NCBI RefSeq assembly: GCF_007713685.1
Contig: NZ_VMRJ01000001.1
Span: forward strand, 1,222,129-1,286,128
DNA: 64,000 nt
Direction of reading: 5' to 3'
From: Hymenobacter setariae
GTDB taxonomy: Bacteria; Bacteroidota; Bacteroidia; Cytophagales; Hymenobacteraceae
Shown here: positions 17,021 to 25,970 of the stretch, in pieces
Numbering within the stretch: position 1 is the stretch's first letter
Layout: the number at the start of each line of letters is the position of its first letter
Notes under the pieces: generated by a model
What the model was told of the DNA's origin: nothing
The model's database searches: none
Seen by the model: the letters and a program-made list of their open reading frames with translations, nothing else
Position numbers and translations under genes: made by a program

Positions 17021-18415
17021 CTACCGCGCCAGCGCCTGTTCGATGGCGGCCACCGTCTTATCGCCTTCGGACGGGCGCGAGGTGTACACTTGTATAAAGC
17101 GGCCCTCGCGGTCGATGAGGTAGTAGCTAGGGTAGCCATCGACCTGATAGGCAGAGGCTACGTCATACGTGGTGGTGCGCAAGTGCACGCTGTTGGGGCT
17201 AGTGAACTGCTTTTCGGTCAGCGTCTGCTGCCATTTATCCTCGGGGTCGCCCACCGAGATGTAGAGAAACACCACGTCGCGGCCCTCGAATTTCTTTTTG
17301 AGGGCGGGGGCCGATTCGGTCATTTCCTTCATGCAGGGCCCGCACCACGTGCCCCAAAAGTCGAGGTACACCACCTTGCCCCGCAGGTCGCTCAGCGACA
17401 CTTTTTTGCCCGTGTTATCGGTGAGCGTGAAGGCGGGCGCCGGCTTGCCTGCACTCATGCTTAGCCGGAGGGCGAAGGCCTTGCGCACCTCGCGGGCCAT
17501 GGCCGAATCGCGGTTGTACTGCCTAAACGTGGGGTAGAAGGCCTGCGCCCCGGCCGTATTGCGGCGGATGTTGTCAAACATCAGATTTTGCAGCACCCAG
17601 CTCCGCGCCTTGGTGTCGCCCAGTTCGGCGGTAGCAGTTTGGTAGATGCGGCGCCCTTCGGTGGGGTCGGTGCTGAACTTACCGCCCGGCACCAGGCGGT
17701 ATTGGTAGCCCATTATGAAACGAGCCATCATGGAGTTATCAAGGAAGCTACGGCCAAAGTGCTGGTTTAGCTCGCGCACGGGCGTAGAAGCCAAGAAGTC
17801 AAAATAGTCCTCGGGTAAGTTCTCCTCACTGTGCTGCGCGGCGTAGGCCAGCTGCATGGCCGCCCACGTGATGTCGATGGCCAGCTGCTCGTCGCGCCGG
17901 AAGCTGGCGGGCAGCGGGTGAGCTTTAGCGTAGCTGGCCAAAAACTCGCGCCGGGCCTGGCGCAGCGCCCCGGCGGCCTGCACAGCCTCGGCGGGCGTGC
18001 CCTTCGGAGAATTCTGGATGCGGGGCAGCCCGTTATCGGGCCCGTAGGAGTACTTGTAGAGCGCCTGCGCCAGGTAGTTGTTGACCTCGCTGCCGCGCCC
18101 GCTGTAGGTCAGCGTCTTGTCAAAGTCCTTAAAGTCTAGGTGCATCACTAGCTGGTCGCCCGGCATGAGGTACAGCTCGGTGCGCTGGCGCGCGTAGGAA
18201 AAGCTCGTGGGCGTGTTCTGCTTCAAGTCTTTGAACTCGAAGCGAAAATCGCCGCTGGCGCTGAGGGGCGCTTTCACCTCTCCTTTATCCATGAGCAGCC
18301 GCACGGTGTCGCCGGCCGGGGCGTGGTCGAGGTGGCCGCTAAAGACCGTGACCGATGGCTTGGGTGGGCCGGCCAGGGCCGTGCCGAGAGCGAGTAACCA
18401 AAGCGAAGGCAGCAT
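17021..18415 (-). CDS. TlpA-like secreted thioredoxin, paralogue 3 (CGPC)
   Basis: 464 residues from ATG 18415 (a TTG lies two codons before). Signal peptide MLPSLWLLALGTALAG, then VFSGHLDHAPAGDTVRLLMD, the beta domain shared with paralogues 2 and 4. The thioredoxin domain has WGTWCGPC (~357) and VDGYPSYYLIDREGRFIQ. It is closest to paralogue 4: both have FEGRDVVFLYISVGDPEDKW. The canonical CGPC suggests a reducing role. Confidence 0.87.
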   Translation of the reverse strand: MLPSLWLLALGTALAGPPKPSVTVFSGHLDHAPAGDTVRLLMDKGEVKAPLSASGDFRFEFKDLKQNTPTSFSYARQRTELYLMPGDQLVMHLDFKDFDKTLTYSGRGSEVNNYLAQALYKYSYGPDNGLPRIQNSPKGTPAEAVQAAGALRQARREFLASYAKAHPLPASFRRDEQLAIDITWAAMQLAYAAQHSEENLPEDYFDFLASTPVRELNQHFGRSFLDNSMMARFIMGYQYRLVPGGKFSTDPTEGRRIYQTATAELGDTKARSWVLQNLMFDNIRRNTAGAQAFYPTFRQYNRDSAMAREVRKAFALRLSMSAGKPAPAFTLTDNTGKKVSLSDLRGKVVYLDFWGTWCGPCMKEMTESAPALKKKFEGRDVVFLYISVGDPEDKWQQTLTEKQFTSPNSVHLRTTTYDVASAYQVDGYPSYYLIDREGRFIQVYTSRPSEGDKTVAAIEQALAR

Positions 18416-18459
18416 AAACAAACAGGAAAGGAGGGTAAGAAAGCTGGGAAAGACGAAGG

Positions 18460-19893
18460 CTAGTGTGCTAGGGCATGCTCGATGGCGGCCACGGTTTTTT
18501 CGCCTTCCATGGGGCGAGGAGCACTGGCATTGATAATGCGGCCGTCGCGGCCGATGAGCCAGTAGGTCGGAAATACATTTACTTGGTAATCAATAGACGC
18601 CGTCCTCTCCTTGGGCTCGCGCAGGTGCACGCTATTCGCGCTAGTGAAGTGGCTTTCGGTCAGCGTCTTTTTCCACTTGTCTTCGGGGTCGCCCACCGAA
18701 ATGTAGAGAAATACGACGTCGCGGCCCTCGAATTTCTTTTTCAGGTCGTGGCTAAACTCGGTCATTTCCTTCATGCAGGGGCCGCACCAGGTGCCCCAAA
18801 AATCGAGGTATATCACTTTGCCCTTAAACTCGCTTAAGGACACCTGCTTACCAGCATTATCTAGCAGCGCGAAGGCCGGGGCCGGCTTGCCTGCCTGCAG
18901 CAACTGGCGCTTGGCAATACTCATGCGCACGTTGCGGGCCAGGGTAGAATCTCGGTTGTGCAGCCGAAACGTGGGGTAGAACGCCAGCGCACCGGGCAAG
19001 TCCTTGTCCATTTTCCAAGTCATCAGCATTTGTATGGCCATGTCGCGGTCCTCGCCTTCGCCCAGCTCGGTGGTGGCCAGGCGGTAGAGCCTAGGGCCGT
19101 CGGCAGGGTCGGTGCTGAGGGTGCCCGACGGGGCCAGCCGGTCTTGGTAGGCGTACAAGAACTGCGCGACGGCGGTATTTTCATCAAGGCCCCGGCCAAA
19201 ACGCTGATTAAGCTCTTTCAGCGGCACTTGCTGCAAAAAGCTGAAGTAGCTCGCGGGCACTATCTCCGCGGGTGCGGCCTCGCTAGGCGGCAGGTTGGCG
19301 CGGCGGAAGCCGACGTAGTCGAGCAGCTGCGTGGCCCACTGCAGATTGATACCAAACTCCGCATCGCGCCGAAAGCTGGCGGGCAGCGGGTGGGCTTTGG
19401 CATACTTGGCTAGGTAATCAAAGCGCTGCTGCCGAAAGGCATCGGCGTAGCGGCGCATCTCGGCGGGCGTGGTAGTAGGCTTGCGCTGCTCTTGCGGCCG
19501 GGACACATCGCCGGCCGGGCCGTACTCAAACTTCCACTGCGACTGCGCCATGTAGTTGTTGACGTCGGCGCCCCGCCCGCTGTACACCAAGCTTTGGTCG
19601 AAATTCTTAAAATCGAGCACCAGGTGCACTTGGTCGCCGGGCATGAGGTAGAGGCGCGTATTCTGACCGGCGTAGGTGAAGTGCACGGGGGCCGTGGCGG
19701 CTAGGTCATCAAACTCAAATCGGAAGTCACCACTAGGGCTGAGCGGCGCTTTCACCTGCTTCTCCCCTACAAACAGCCGCACGGTGTCGCCGGCCGGGGC
19801 ATTGTCGAGGTGGCCACTGAAGACCGTGCGCGGTGGCGTGGGCGAGCCCCCTAGGGCCGAATTAAGGGTGAGTAACCAGAGCGTTGGCAGCAT
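18460..19893 (-). CDS. TlpA-like secreted thioredoxin, paralogue 4 (CGPC)
   Basis: 477 residues from ATG 19893. Same layout as paralogue 3: signal peptide MLPTLWLLTLNSALG, VFSGHLDNAPAGDTVRLFV, a helical middle and a thioredoxin domain with WGTWCGPC (~369). It is the first gene of the array. The stretch upstream (19900-20040) is GC-rich and folds into several small hairpins. Spacing between the four genes is 20-90 bases, so one transcript is likely. Confidence 0.87.
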   Translation of the reverse strand: MLPTLWLLTLNSALGGSPTPPRTVFSGHLDNAPAGDTVRLFVGEKQVKAPLSPSGDFRFEFDDLAATAPVHFTYAGQNTRLYLMPGDQVHLVLDFKNFDQSLVYSGRGADVNNYMAQSQWKFEYGPAGDVSRPQEQRKPTTTPAEMRRYADAFRQQRFDYLAKYAKAHPLPASFRRDAEFGINLQWATQLLDYVGFRRANLPPSEAAPAEIVPASYFSFLQQVPLKELNQRFGRGLDENTAVAQFLYAYQDRLAPSGTLSTDPADGPRLYRLATTELGEGEDRDMAIQMLMTWKMDKDLPGALAFYPTFRLHNRDSTLARNVRMSIAKRQLLQAGKPAPAFALLDNAGKQVSLSEFKGKVIYLDFWGTWCGPCMKEMTEFSHDLKKKFEGRDVVFLYISVGDPEDKWKKTLTESHFTSANSVHLREPKERTASIDYQVNVFPTYWLIGRDGRIINASAPRPMEGEKTVAAIEHALAH

Positions 19894-20040
19894 ACACAAA
19901 CTGAAAAAGGAAGTGGGAAAGCTGGTGAAAGGAGACCAAGCTGCCCGGCGGGCAACGCTTCGCCCCGGCCCAAAGGCGGCTTGGCCCGCTCCCTAGGGCG
20001 GTTCGCCCCGATTGGGCTAGCAAGCGGCAGGCAAGGTACG

Positions 20041-20048
20041 TAGGTTTG
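20041..20048 (+). promoter_or_regulatory. Candidate -7 element TAGGTTTG
   Basis: Matches TAnnTTTG and lies 26 bases before the ATG at 20075, followed by an AT-rich leader. The nearest TTG (20012-20014) is a few bases too far upstream, so support is partial. Confidence 0.35.
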
Positions 20049-20074
20049 CCTATATAAATATATCAACTAACGGT

Positions 20075-20524
20075 ATGACTATCACCCCAGACCTTCTGTT
20101 TTCTCTGGCCAATCTGCTGGCCCTGCTGGGCTGGGCGCTGCTGGTGCTGGCCCCGCGCTGGCGCGGCACCCAAGCGCTGGTTTTGAATGGGGCTTGGCCG
20201 CTGGGCTTGGCGGCGTTTTACGCGGTGTTCATAGCGAGTCACTACCTAGGGGCGCATGGCGGTGAGGGCGGCTTCGGGTCATTGGCGCAGGTGGCAGCGC
20301 TCTTCCGCGACCCGTGGGCGCTGCTGGCGGGCTGGGTGCACTACCTGTGCTTTGACCTATTCGTGGGCGCTTGGGAAGTGCGCGATGCCCAGCAACGCGG
20401 CGTGCCGCATTGGGCGGTGGTGCCCGCATTGGCGCTCACCTTCATGCTGGGGCCGGTGGGGCTGCTGGTGTATACCGGCGTACGGGCCGCTCTAGGGCAA
20501 GAAACTTCTACCTCTTTAACCTAA
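20075..20524 (+). CDS. ABA4-like membrane protein (DUF4281)
   Basis: 149 residues with four membrane spans. It fits the ABA4-like family: FSLANLLALLGWALLVLAP at the start, an acidic/aromatic loop with WVHYLCFDLFVGAWEVRDAQ, and the final TFMLGPVGLLVYTGVR. ABA4 in plants is needed for neoxanthin formation; bacterial members are uncharacterised. The next genes follow at 12 and 54 bases, so this appears to be the first gene of an operon ending with a two-component system. Confidence 0.8.
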   Translation: MTITPDLLFSLANLLALLGWALLVLAPRWRGTQALVLNGAWPLGLAAFYAVFIASHYLGAHGGEGGFGSLAQVAALFRDPWALLAGWVHYLCFDLFVGAWEVRDAQQRGVPHWAVVPALALTFMLGPVGLLVYTGVRAALGQETSTSLT

Positions 20525-20536
20525 CCCTGAAGCTCT

Positions 20537-21400
20537 ATGAAAACGCTGCTATTTGCGGAGGATACCCCTCTCCTCCTAGGTACTGGTACTACGCCTGGCG
20601 TGCTTGCCCACCTCACCACCGCGCTGCACACCTTGCACCGCGCCAATGCGCCGCTCGCCTGGGCAGGCTGGGCCAATGTGGGCCTGGCCGTGCTGGCGCT
20701 GGTGCTGCTGCCCCTCGACCACCGCCACGTGATGGGCGCGCTGGTGTGGCTGAAGCCGCTCAAATTCTCGCTTTCCATCGTGGCCTATGCCTGGACACTG
20801 GCTTGGCTACTGGCTAGCCTGCCGGCCGCAGCCCAGGGCGCGGTGCGCACCATAGGGTGGGGCGTGGCGGCGTGCATGCTGGTCGAGCAGGCGGTCATTT
20901 TTGTGCAAGCGGCGCGGGGCACCACCTCGCACTACAATGTATCGTCGGCGCTCGACGGGGCGCTGTTTGGGCTGATGGGCGTGTTTATTCTGATAAATAC
21001 CGTGCTCACGGCCTGGGCCTTATACTTGGTGTGGCACCACCAGCCGCAGGGGTCAGCGGGCTACGTGTGGGGCGTGCGGCTGGGGCTGCTGGTGTTCTTG
21101 GTAGGCTCGGTGCTGGGCGGCATCATGATTCAGCACCTAGGGCACACCGTGGGCGCGCCCGATGGCGGCCCCGGCCTACCGGGCCTGGGCTGGAGCACCC
21201 GCGCTGGCGATGTGCGTATTGCGCACTTTCTGGGTATGCACGCCTTGCAGGCGCTGCCGCTGCTGGGCTGGGCGCTGGGCCAGTGGGCACCGCGCCAGGC
21301 CGTGCCCCTCACGTGGCTGGGGGCGGCGCTGTACGCGGCGGCCGTAGCGGGGCTGCTAGCGCAGGCACTCGCCGGGCAGCCGCTGTGGGCTGTGCGCTAA
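20537..21400 (+). CDS. Multi-pass membrane protein of unknown function
   Basis: 287 residues with seven or eight hydrophobic spans. Polar residues inside the membrane region include KPLKFSLS after the second span and RIAHFLGMHALQALPL near the end, which recur as conserved patches in uncharacterised bacterial membrane proteins. No function assigned. It starts 12 bases after the ABA4-like gene. Confidence 0.7.
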   Translation: MKTLLFAEDTPLLLGTGTTPGVLAHLTTALHTLHRANAPLAWAGWANVGLAVLALVLLPLDHRHVMGALVWLKPLKFSLSIVAYAWTLAWLLASLPAAAQGAVRTIGWGVAACMLVEQAVIFVQAARGTTSHYNVSSALDGALFGLMGVFILINTVLTAWALYLVWHHQPQGSAGYVWGVRLGLLVFLVGSVLGGIMIQHLGHTVGAPDGGPGLPGLGWSTRAGDVRIAHFLGMHALQALPLLGWALGQWAPRQAVPLTWLGAALYAAAVAGLLAQALAGQPLWAVR

Positions 21401-21454
21401 GGTCGACTTTTCTGGCTTTTTCCTCTTTTACATCCTGCTTTTTTGCTGTTCACG

Positions 21455-22450
21455 ATGTCACGCACCGGTTTATTACCACGCGCCTTTGGGCCGTTGCTCG
21501 CTGCCCTAGCTTTGCTTCTAAATATGCTGGCGATGGCGGCGCCTGCTACACTTCCCCTAGGTGGAGCGCGGGCCCAATGGGCGCCTACACTCCCTACCGG
21601 CCCGTTGGCGTTTCGCACCTCCGATTCAGTGCAGCTATTCGTAAAAATAGCTGGCCGCGGCGTGCCGTGCCTGGTAGTGCACGGCGGGCCCGGTGCGGGC
21701 AGCTACGGCCTGGAGCACCTAGGGCTGCGGCCACTCGAAAGCAGCCTGCAGCTCATTTACCTCGACCAGCGGGGCAGCGGGCGCTCGGCCTCGTCGCCGC
21801 GCCACAACTACGCGCTGGCTCGCCAGGTGCAGGATTTGGAGGAGCTGCGCCAGCGCCTGGGGCTGCGGCGGTGGGTACTGCTGGCGCATTCGTTTGGCGG
21901 CGTCATTGCCACGGCCTATGCCCAGCGCTACCCCGAGCATGTGCAGGCGCTGGTGCTGGTGAATGCAGTGCTCAACCCTACGGCTTCGCTCGAAAGCATG
22001 GTGCACTACGGTGATAGCCTGCTGCCCGCCGCGACCCGGCCCCAACTGCCGCCTACGGCGCCCCTGCCCCAGCGCCTGGGCGCCGTGATGCAGGCCCTAG
22101 ATCAGCAAAAGTTGCTCTACCAGCTGCAATACGCCACCGATACCGCAGCCGCTCGCGCCAGCCGTGTGGTGCAGCAGCAACCCGGCAACCGTGATTTTGC
22201 CGCCCACGTCTTCGACTTTGCCGACTATGGCCGCGACTACGCGCCGGCCACGGCGGCCCTAGGGTTGCCGGTGCTGGTGCTGGCCGGGCACGACGACTAC
22301 ACGGCCGGGCCGCGTGCTTATCAGGCTTGGCACTTTCCGCAGCAGCGCGTGGTGGTGCTGCCGGGCCGGCACAACCTGTTGCAAGAGCAAGCCGCGCGCA
22401 CGCAACAGGCCGTGCGCACCTTTGTGGCGGCGCTGCCCCGGCGCCGCTAG
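21455..22450 (+). CDS. Secreted alpha/beta hydrolase, proline iminopeptidase-like
   Basis: 331 residues from ATG 21455 with a signal peptide (LLAALALLLNMLAMAAPA). Motifs: VVHGGPGAGSYG (oxyanion loop), YLDQRGSGRSA, nucleophile elbow LLAHSFGGVIA (Ser ~147), acid in LAGHDDYTAG and His in PGRHNLL. HGGPG and DQRGSGRS are typical of the proline iminopeptidase group, so an exported aminopeptidase or esterase is likely. The histidine kinase gene starts 3 bases after its stop. Confidence 0.85.
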   Translation: MSRTGLLPRAFGPLLAALALLLNMLAMAAPATLPLGGARAQWAPTLPTGPLAFRTSDSVQLFVKIAGRGVPCLVVHGGPGAGSYGLEHLGLRPLESSLQLIYLDQRGSGRSASSPRHNYALARQVQDLEELRQRLGLRRWVLLAHSFGGVIATAYAQRYPEHVQALVLVNAVLNPTASLESMVHYGDSLLPAATRPQLPPTAPLPQRLGAVMQALDQQKLLYQLQYATDTAAARASRVVQQQPGNRDFAAHVFDFADYGRDYAPATAALGLPVLVLAGHDDYTAGPRAYQAWHFPQQRVVVLPGRHNLLQEQAARTQQAVRTFVAALPRRR

Positions 22451-22453
22451 CTT

Positions 22454-23500
22454 ATGCCCGCTGCTTCGCCTCTTTTGCCGCTCCGCGACCGCCGCTTGGC
22501 GCTAGGCGGGCTGGTGCTCATCAGCCTGGTAATGCCGCTGGCTAATGGCGGCAAGTGGGCCTTTCAATCGCCCGCGCACTTTGGCATTGCCTGGGTCTGC
22601 TCGCTGGTGTACACGCTCATTATAGGCCTGGGCAACCGCGAGCTGTGGCGGCGGCTGCAGCACCGCTACCCACAGGTATCTCAAACGCGGCGGCGGCTCT
22701 GGTGGCTGGGCATCAGCAGCGTGGTGTACACGAGCTTGGCTACGGTGGCCGTTACCCTAGGGCTGGGCCTAGTGCCGGGCGGGGCCCATGCTTCGCCGCG
22801 GGCGCTGCTACTCATCGTGGCCATTAACCTGGTGCCGACGCTGGTGGGGCTACTCGTGTACGAAAGCCGCCACTCGTACCAGCAATGGGAAGAAAACCAG
22901 CACCGCGCCGACCAGCTCGCCCGCGCCCAAACCCAGGCCCAGCTCGACGCCTTGGCCCAGCAGCTCGACCCGCACTTTCTATTTAATTCGCTCAATACCC
23001 TGGCCGCCCTCATCGAGCCCGCTAACGAGCCCGCCCAGCACTACGTGGAGGGCCTGGCCGATGTGTACCGCTACGTGCTGCTGAGCCGCGAGCGCTCCAC
23101 CGTGCCGCTGGCCGAAGAGCTGGCCTTCGTGCAAACCTATGTGGCCCTGCAAAAGGTGCGCTTCCGCGATAACATCCACGTCAGCTACGACTTGCCGTCC
23201 GCCGCCCTAGGTCGGCACGTGGCCCCGCTGAGCGTGCAAGTATTGGTCGAGAATGCGCTGAAGCACAACGAGGCCTCGCAGGCCCGGCCGCTGCACCTGC
23301 GCCTCGCGGCCGACGCCGCAGGCACCGCGCTGCGCGTCGAAAATACCTTCCAGCCGCGGCCCGCCGGCTTGGCTCCTGGCACCGGCACGGGCCTGGCCAA
23401 TGTGCGCCAGCGCTACACTTTACTAGGGGCGCCCGCGCCGGTAGCCGTGGAGCAGGCGGCCGGCATCTTTGCTGTCACGCTGCCCTTGCTGCCTGCCTAG
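22454..23500 (+). CDS. LytS-type sensor histidine kinase
   Basis: 348 residues. Four membrane spans in the first ~150 residues with little extracellular sequence, a short coiled coil, then the His_kinase domain with LDPHFLFNSLNTLAALIEP (phosphoacceptor His) and a C-terminal ATPase domain (VLVENALKHN, GTGLANVRQRY). The response regulator starts 7 bases downstream. The signal is unknown; the co-transcribed membrane proteins and hydrolase are candidate partners. Confidence 0.92.
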   Translation: MPAASPLLPLRDRRLALGGLVLISLVMPLANGGKWAFQSPAHFGIAWVCSLVYTLIIGLGNRELWRRLQHRYPQVSQTRRRLWWLGISSVVYTSLATVAVTLGLGLVPGGAHASPRALLLIVAINLVPTLVGLLVYESRHSYQQWEENQHRADQLARAQTQAQLDALAQQLDPHFLFNSLNTLAALIEPANEPAQHYVEGLADVYRYVLLSRERSTVPLAEELAFVQTYVALQKVRFRDNIHVSYDLPSAALGRHVAPLSVQVLVENALKHNEASQARPLHLRLAADAAGTALRVENTFQPRPAGLAPGTGTGLANVRQRYTLLGAPAPVAVEQAAGIFAVTLPLLPA

Positions 23501-23507
23501 TCCGCCT

Positions 23508-24341
23508 ATGTCCGCCCTTCGCATTCTTATTCTCGAAGACGAGTACCCCGCCGCCGAGCGCCTGCAGCGACTGCTAACCCAGGCTGCACCCACGGCCCAA
23601 GTGCTGGCCGTGCTCGATACCGTGGCCGGCGCGCTGGCGTGGCTCGATGCGCACCCCGCACCCGACCTCATTCTGAGCGACATTCAGCTGGCCGATGGCC
23701 TCAGCCTCGACGTCTTTGCCCAAACGCTGGTGCGCAGTCCGGTCATCTTCACCACTGCCTACGACCAGTACGCCCTGCAAGCCTTCCGGGCCAATGGCAT
23801 CGACTACTTGCTCAAGCCCCTTAAGCTACCCGAGCTGCAAACGGCCCTAGCCAAGCTCACGGACCTGGGCGCTAAAAATCACTACCTAGGAACTAGCCCA
23901 GCCGAGGCAGCAAACCCACCCAGCACCGCCCCACCGCTCCCGCTCAACGCTTCCATCGAGCGCCTGCTCGACGCCCTGCCCCGCCCCCAACGGCCCTACA
24001 AAACGCGCTTCTTGGTGCGGCAGGGTGAAACGCTGCTGCCCTTGCCTACCGCCGAGGCGGCTTGGTTTCAGAGCCGCCACGACACCGTGACGCTGGCCAC
24101 CCACGACGGCCGCCGCTTTGTGGTGGACTACACCCTAGAGCAGCTCGACAGCCTACTCGACCCCGCGCAGTTTTTTCGGCTCAACCGCCAGTTGATTGCG
24201 CAGCTGCCTGCCGTGCGCCGGCTCGTGCCACACCTAGGCGGCAAGCTGCTGGTCGAACTCAGCCCTGCCCCCGGCGGGGGCGACGACGTGCTGGTGAGCA
24301 AGGAGAAAGCCAGCGCCGTGAAGAGTTGGCTGGAGGGGTAA
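23508..24341 (+). CDS. LytTR-family response regulator
   Basis: 277 residues from ATG 23508. Receiver domain with ILEDE, the phosphorylation site in LILSDIQLADGLS, TTAYDQYA and the lysine in YLLKPLK. A linker and a C-terminal LytTR DNA-binding domain follow (FLVRQGETLLPLPTAEAAWF ... FFRLNRQLIAQLPAV). It pairs with the kinase before it and ends just before the large palindrome that separates it from a second, convergent LytTR gene. Confidence 0.93.
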   Translation: MSALRILILEDEYPAAERLQRLLTQAAPTAQVLAVLDTVAGALAWLDAHPAPDLILSDIQLADGLSLDVFAQTLVRSPVIFTTAYDQYALQAFRANGIDYLLKPLKLPELQTALAKLTDLGAKNHYLGTSPAEAANPPSTAPPLPLNASIERLLDALPRPQRPYKTRFLVRQGETLLPLPTAEAAWFQSRHDTVTLATHDGRRFVVDYTLEQLDSLLDPAQFFRLNRQLIAQLPAVRRLVPHLGGKLLVELSPAPGGGDDVLVSKEKASAVKSWLEG

Positions 24342-24413
24342 GTATGGACGCCGCTTAGACCGAAAGTTATTCCCACCTAGGCTGAAAGAGTATTTAGAGT
24401 ACCGACATTCTAA

Positions 24414-24532
24414 AAACCCAACCTAAACCGCCTGTCATGCTGAGCCTGCGAAGCATCTTATCACAGTCGGAGTAGCCTAACGTGAGAAGATGCTTCGCAG
24501 GCTCAGCATGACAGGCGGTTTAGGTTGGGTTT
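24414..24532. repeat. Perfect 46-bp palindrome between convergent LytTR genes
   Basis: Left arm 24414-24459, right arm 24487-24532, identical when inverted, loop of 27 bases. The core TGTCATGCTGA...GAAGCATCTT is the same family as 3455-3561 and 27157-27280, with an additional outer part beginning AAACCCAACCTAAACCGCC. It lies between the two stops and can act as a terminator in both directions. Confidence 0.9.
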
Positions 24533-24537
24533 CTACA

Positions 24538-25386
24538 TTACCTATCGAGCCAGCTTTTGAAGACGCTCACCTTTTCGCGGCTTACGAGGATGGGCCCTTC
24601 ACTCTCAGGCGGGGCGGGCTTGAGAATGGTTTGCAGGCGCGAGTTGGTGTAGTGGATGATATCATGGATGGCGGCCTGCCGGGCTAGGTAAGCGCGGTTG
24701 AGCCGGAAAAACTGCGTCGGGTCGAGCAAGCTTTCGAGATGTTCCATGGTGTAGTCTACCACATATTTGCGGCCGTCGGTGCTTTGCAGCAGGGTCGTTT
24801 TTTCGAGACTGAAGAAGTACGCCACCTGCTCGACGGGCACCACCTTGAGGTGCTCGCCCACGCGCACCACAAACTGCGCTTTGTAGCTAGCCACCGGTGC
24901 CGGCTGGCGCAACTGCTGAATGAGCGCTGTCAGCGTAGCCGCATCTAGGGTCGGCACCGCGACATTTTCGGCCTCAGCTTTTGTACTGGAAACCGAACCT
25001 TTTGTACTAAAATCCTGGTCATTCGCAGCGGGCAGCCGCTGCCGCAATCTAGCTAAGGCCGTGCAAAGCTCCTCTTCATCAATGGGTTTGAGCAGATAGT
25101 CTACGCTATTTACCTTAAAGGCCCGCAGCGCATACTGGTCATAGGCGGTAGTAAAAATGACTGGACATTTTATTTCTACCTGCTCAAACAGCTCAAAGCT
25201 GAGGCCATCGGCCAAGTGAATATCCAGAAACAGCACGTCGGGCGCGGGTCCGGCTTGCAGCAGCGCTACGGCCTGCGCCACCGACTCGGCCGGCCCTAGG
25301 AGGGTGAGCGGCGCGGCGTGCTTTTGGAGTAGGCTGGTGAGGCGGCGGGCCGCCAGGGGCTCATCTTCAACGACTAAAGCTAGCAT
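24538..25386 (-). CDS. LytTR-family response regulator, second system
   Basis: 282 residues. Receiver with VVEDEPLAARRL, LFLDIHLADGLSFELF, TTAYDQYALRAFKVNSVDYL and LLKPID, then a LytTR domain (FVVRVGEHLKVVPVEQVAYF, FFRLNRAYLARQAAI). It is clearly a paralogue of the regulator at 23508-24341, pointing the other way. Its kinase is probably 25971-27116, with a small membrane-anchored protein encoded between them. Confidence 0.93.
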   Translation of the reverse strand: MLALVVEDEPLAARRLTSLLQKHAAPLTLLGPAESVAQAVALLQAGPAPDVLFLDIHLADGLSFELFEQVEIKCPVIFTTAYDQYALRAFKVNSVDYLLKPIDEEELCTALARLRQRLPAANDQDFSTKGSVSSTKAEAENVAVPTLDAATLTALIQQLRQPAPVASYKAQFVVRVGEHLKVVPVEQVAYFFSLEKTTLLQSTDGRKYVVDYTMEHLESLLDPTQFFRLNRAYLARQAAIHDIIHYTNSRLQTILKPAPPESEGPILVSREKVSVFKSWLDR

Positions 25387-25433
25387 GACAAAACTTGAAG
25401 AAACAGAAAGCTACGCGGCCGCCTAGGTAGCCT

Positions 25434-25931
25434 TTAAGGGCGGGCCAGGCTATCGCGCAGCTGCCACAGCCCCCGGCTAAGAGCAGTGGCGTGGTAGAAA
25501 TAATTGGTTTGGGCCAGCTGCGCCACCTCGCCCTGACCAGAGGTCGCCAGCCGAAAAACGAGCGTGCGGCTATGCAGCTGCCACGCCTCGGCAGGCGCGG
25601 CGGCCAGGCGCACCACCAGCGTAGCCTCGAGCAGCGGCTGAAAAGCGGCACTGTCGGCCGCTGCCACTGGGCGCAGCTGCCGCAGGGCTGGCACCAAGCG
25701 CCGCAGTCGGGCCGCCTCCCGTACCTGATACGGCCGGGTGGGCCCGGCCCCGGCCACGAGCGGGTACACGGTCAGGCTTTCTACATCGGCTGGCTGCACC
25801 TCGCGCAGGGCTTTTTCGACGGCTGCCCGGTCGTTGGGAGTGGCGCCGCGGCGCACCAGCAGCCACCCGATGCCGGCGGCCACTAGGGCGCACAGCACCC
25901 ACAACAGCTCGGGGTAAAAAGCCTTTTTCAC
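25434..25931 (-). CDS. Membrane-anchored protein between kinase and regulator
   Basis: 165 residues from a GTG start. One N-terminal membrane segment (LLWVLCALVAAGIGWLLV) and a periplasmic domain of about 135 residues with alternating strands and helices (VVRLAAAPAEAWQLHSRTLV). No family recognised. Its place inside a two-component operon suggests a sensing or accessory role, inferred only from position. Confidence 0.6.
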   Translation of the reverse strand: MKKAFYPELLWVLCALVAAGIGWLLVRRGATPNDRAAVEKALREVQPADVESLTVYPLVAGAGPTRPYQVREAARLRRLVPALRQLRPVAAADSAAFQPLLEATLVVRLAAAPAEAWQLHSRTLVFRLATSGQGEVAQLAQTNYFYHATALSRGLWQLRDSLARP

Positions 25932-25970
25932 ACGCGCTCCAGCATAAGCCTAGGTCCTTGGCTGCCCCTG

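Noticed and set aside
20857..22014. 385-residue plus-strand ORF
   Set aside because: It covers the ends of two well-supported genes in another frame and is Arg/Gly/Ala-rich low-complexity text typical of a GC-rich shadow frame.
24414..24532. Terminal repeats of an insertion sequence
   Set aside because: The arms enclose only 27 bases; there is no transposase and no obvious target duplication.
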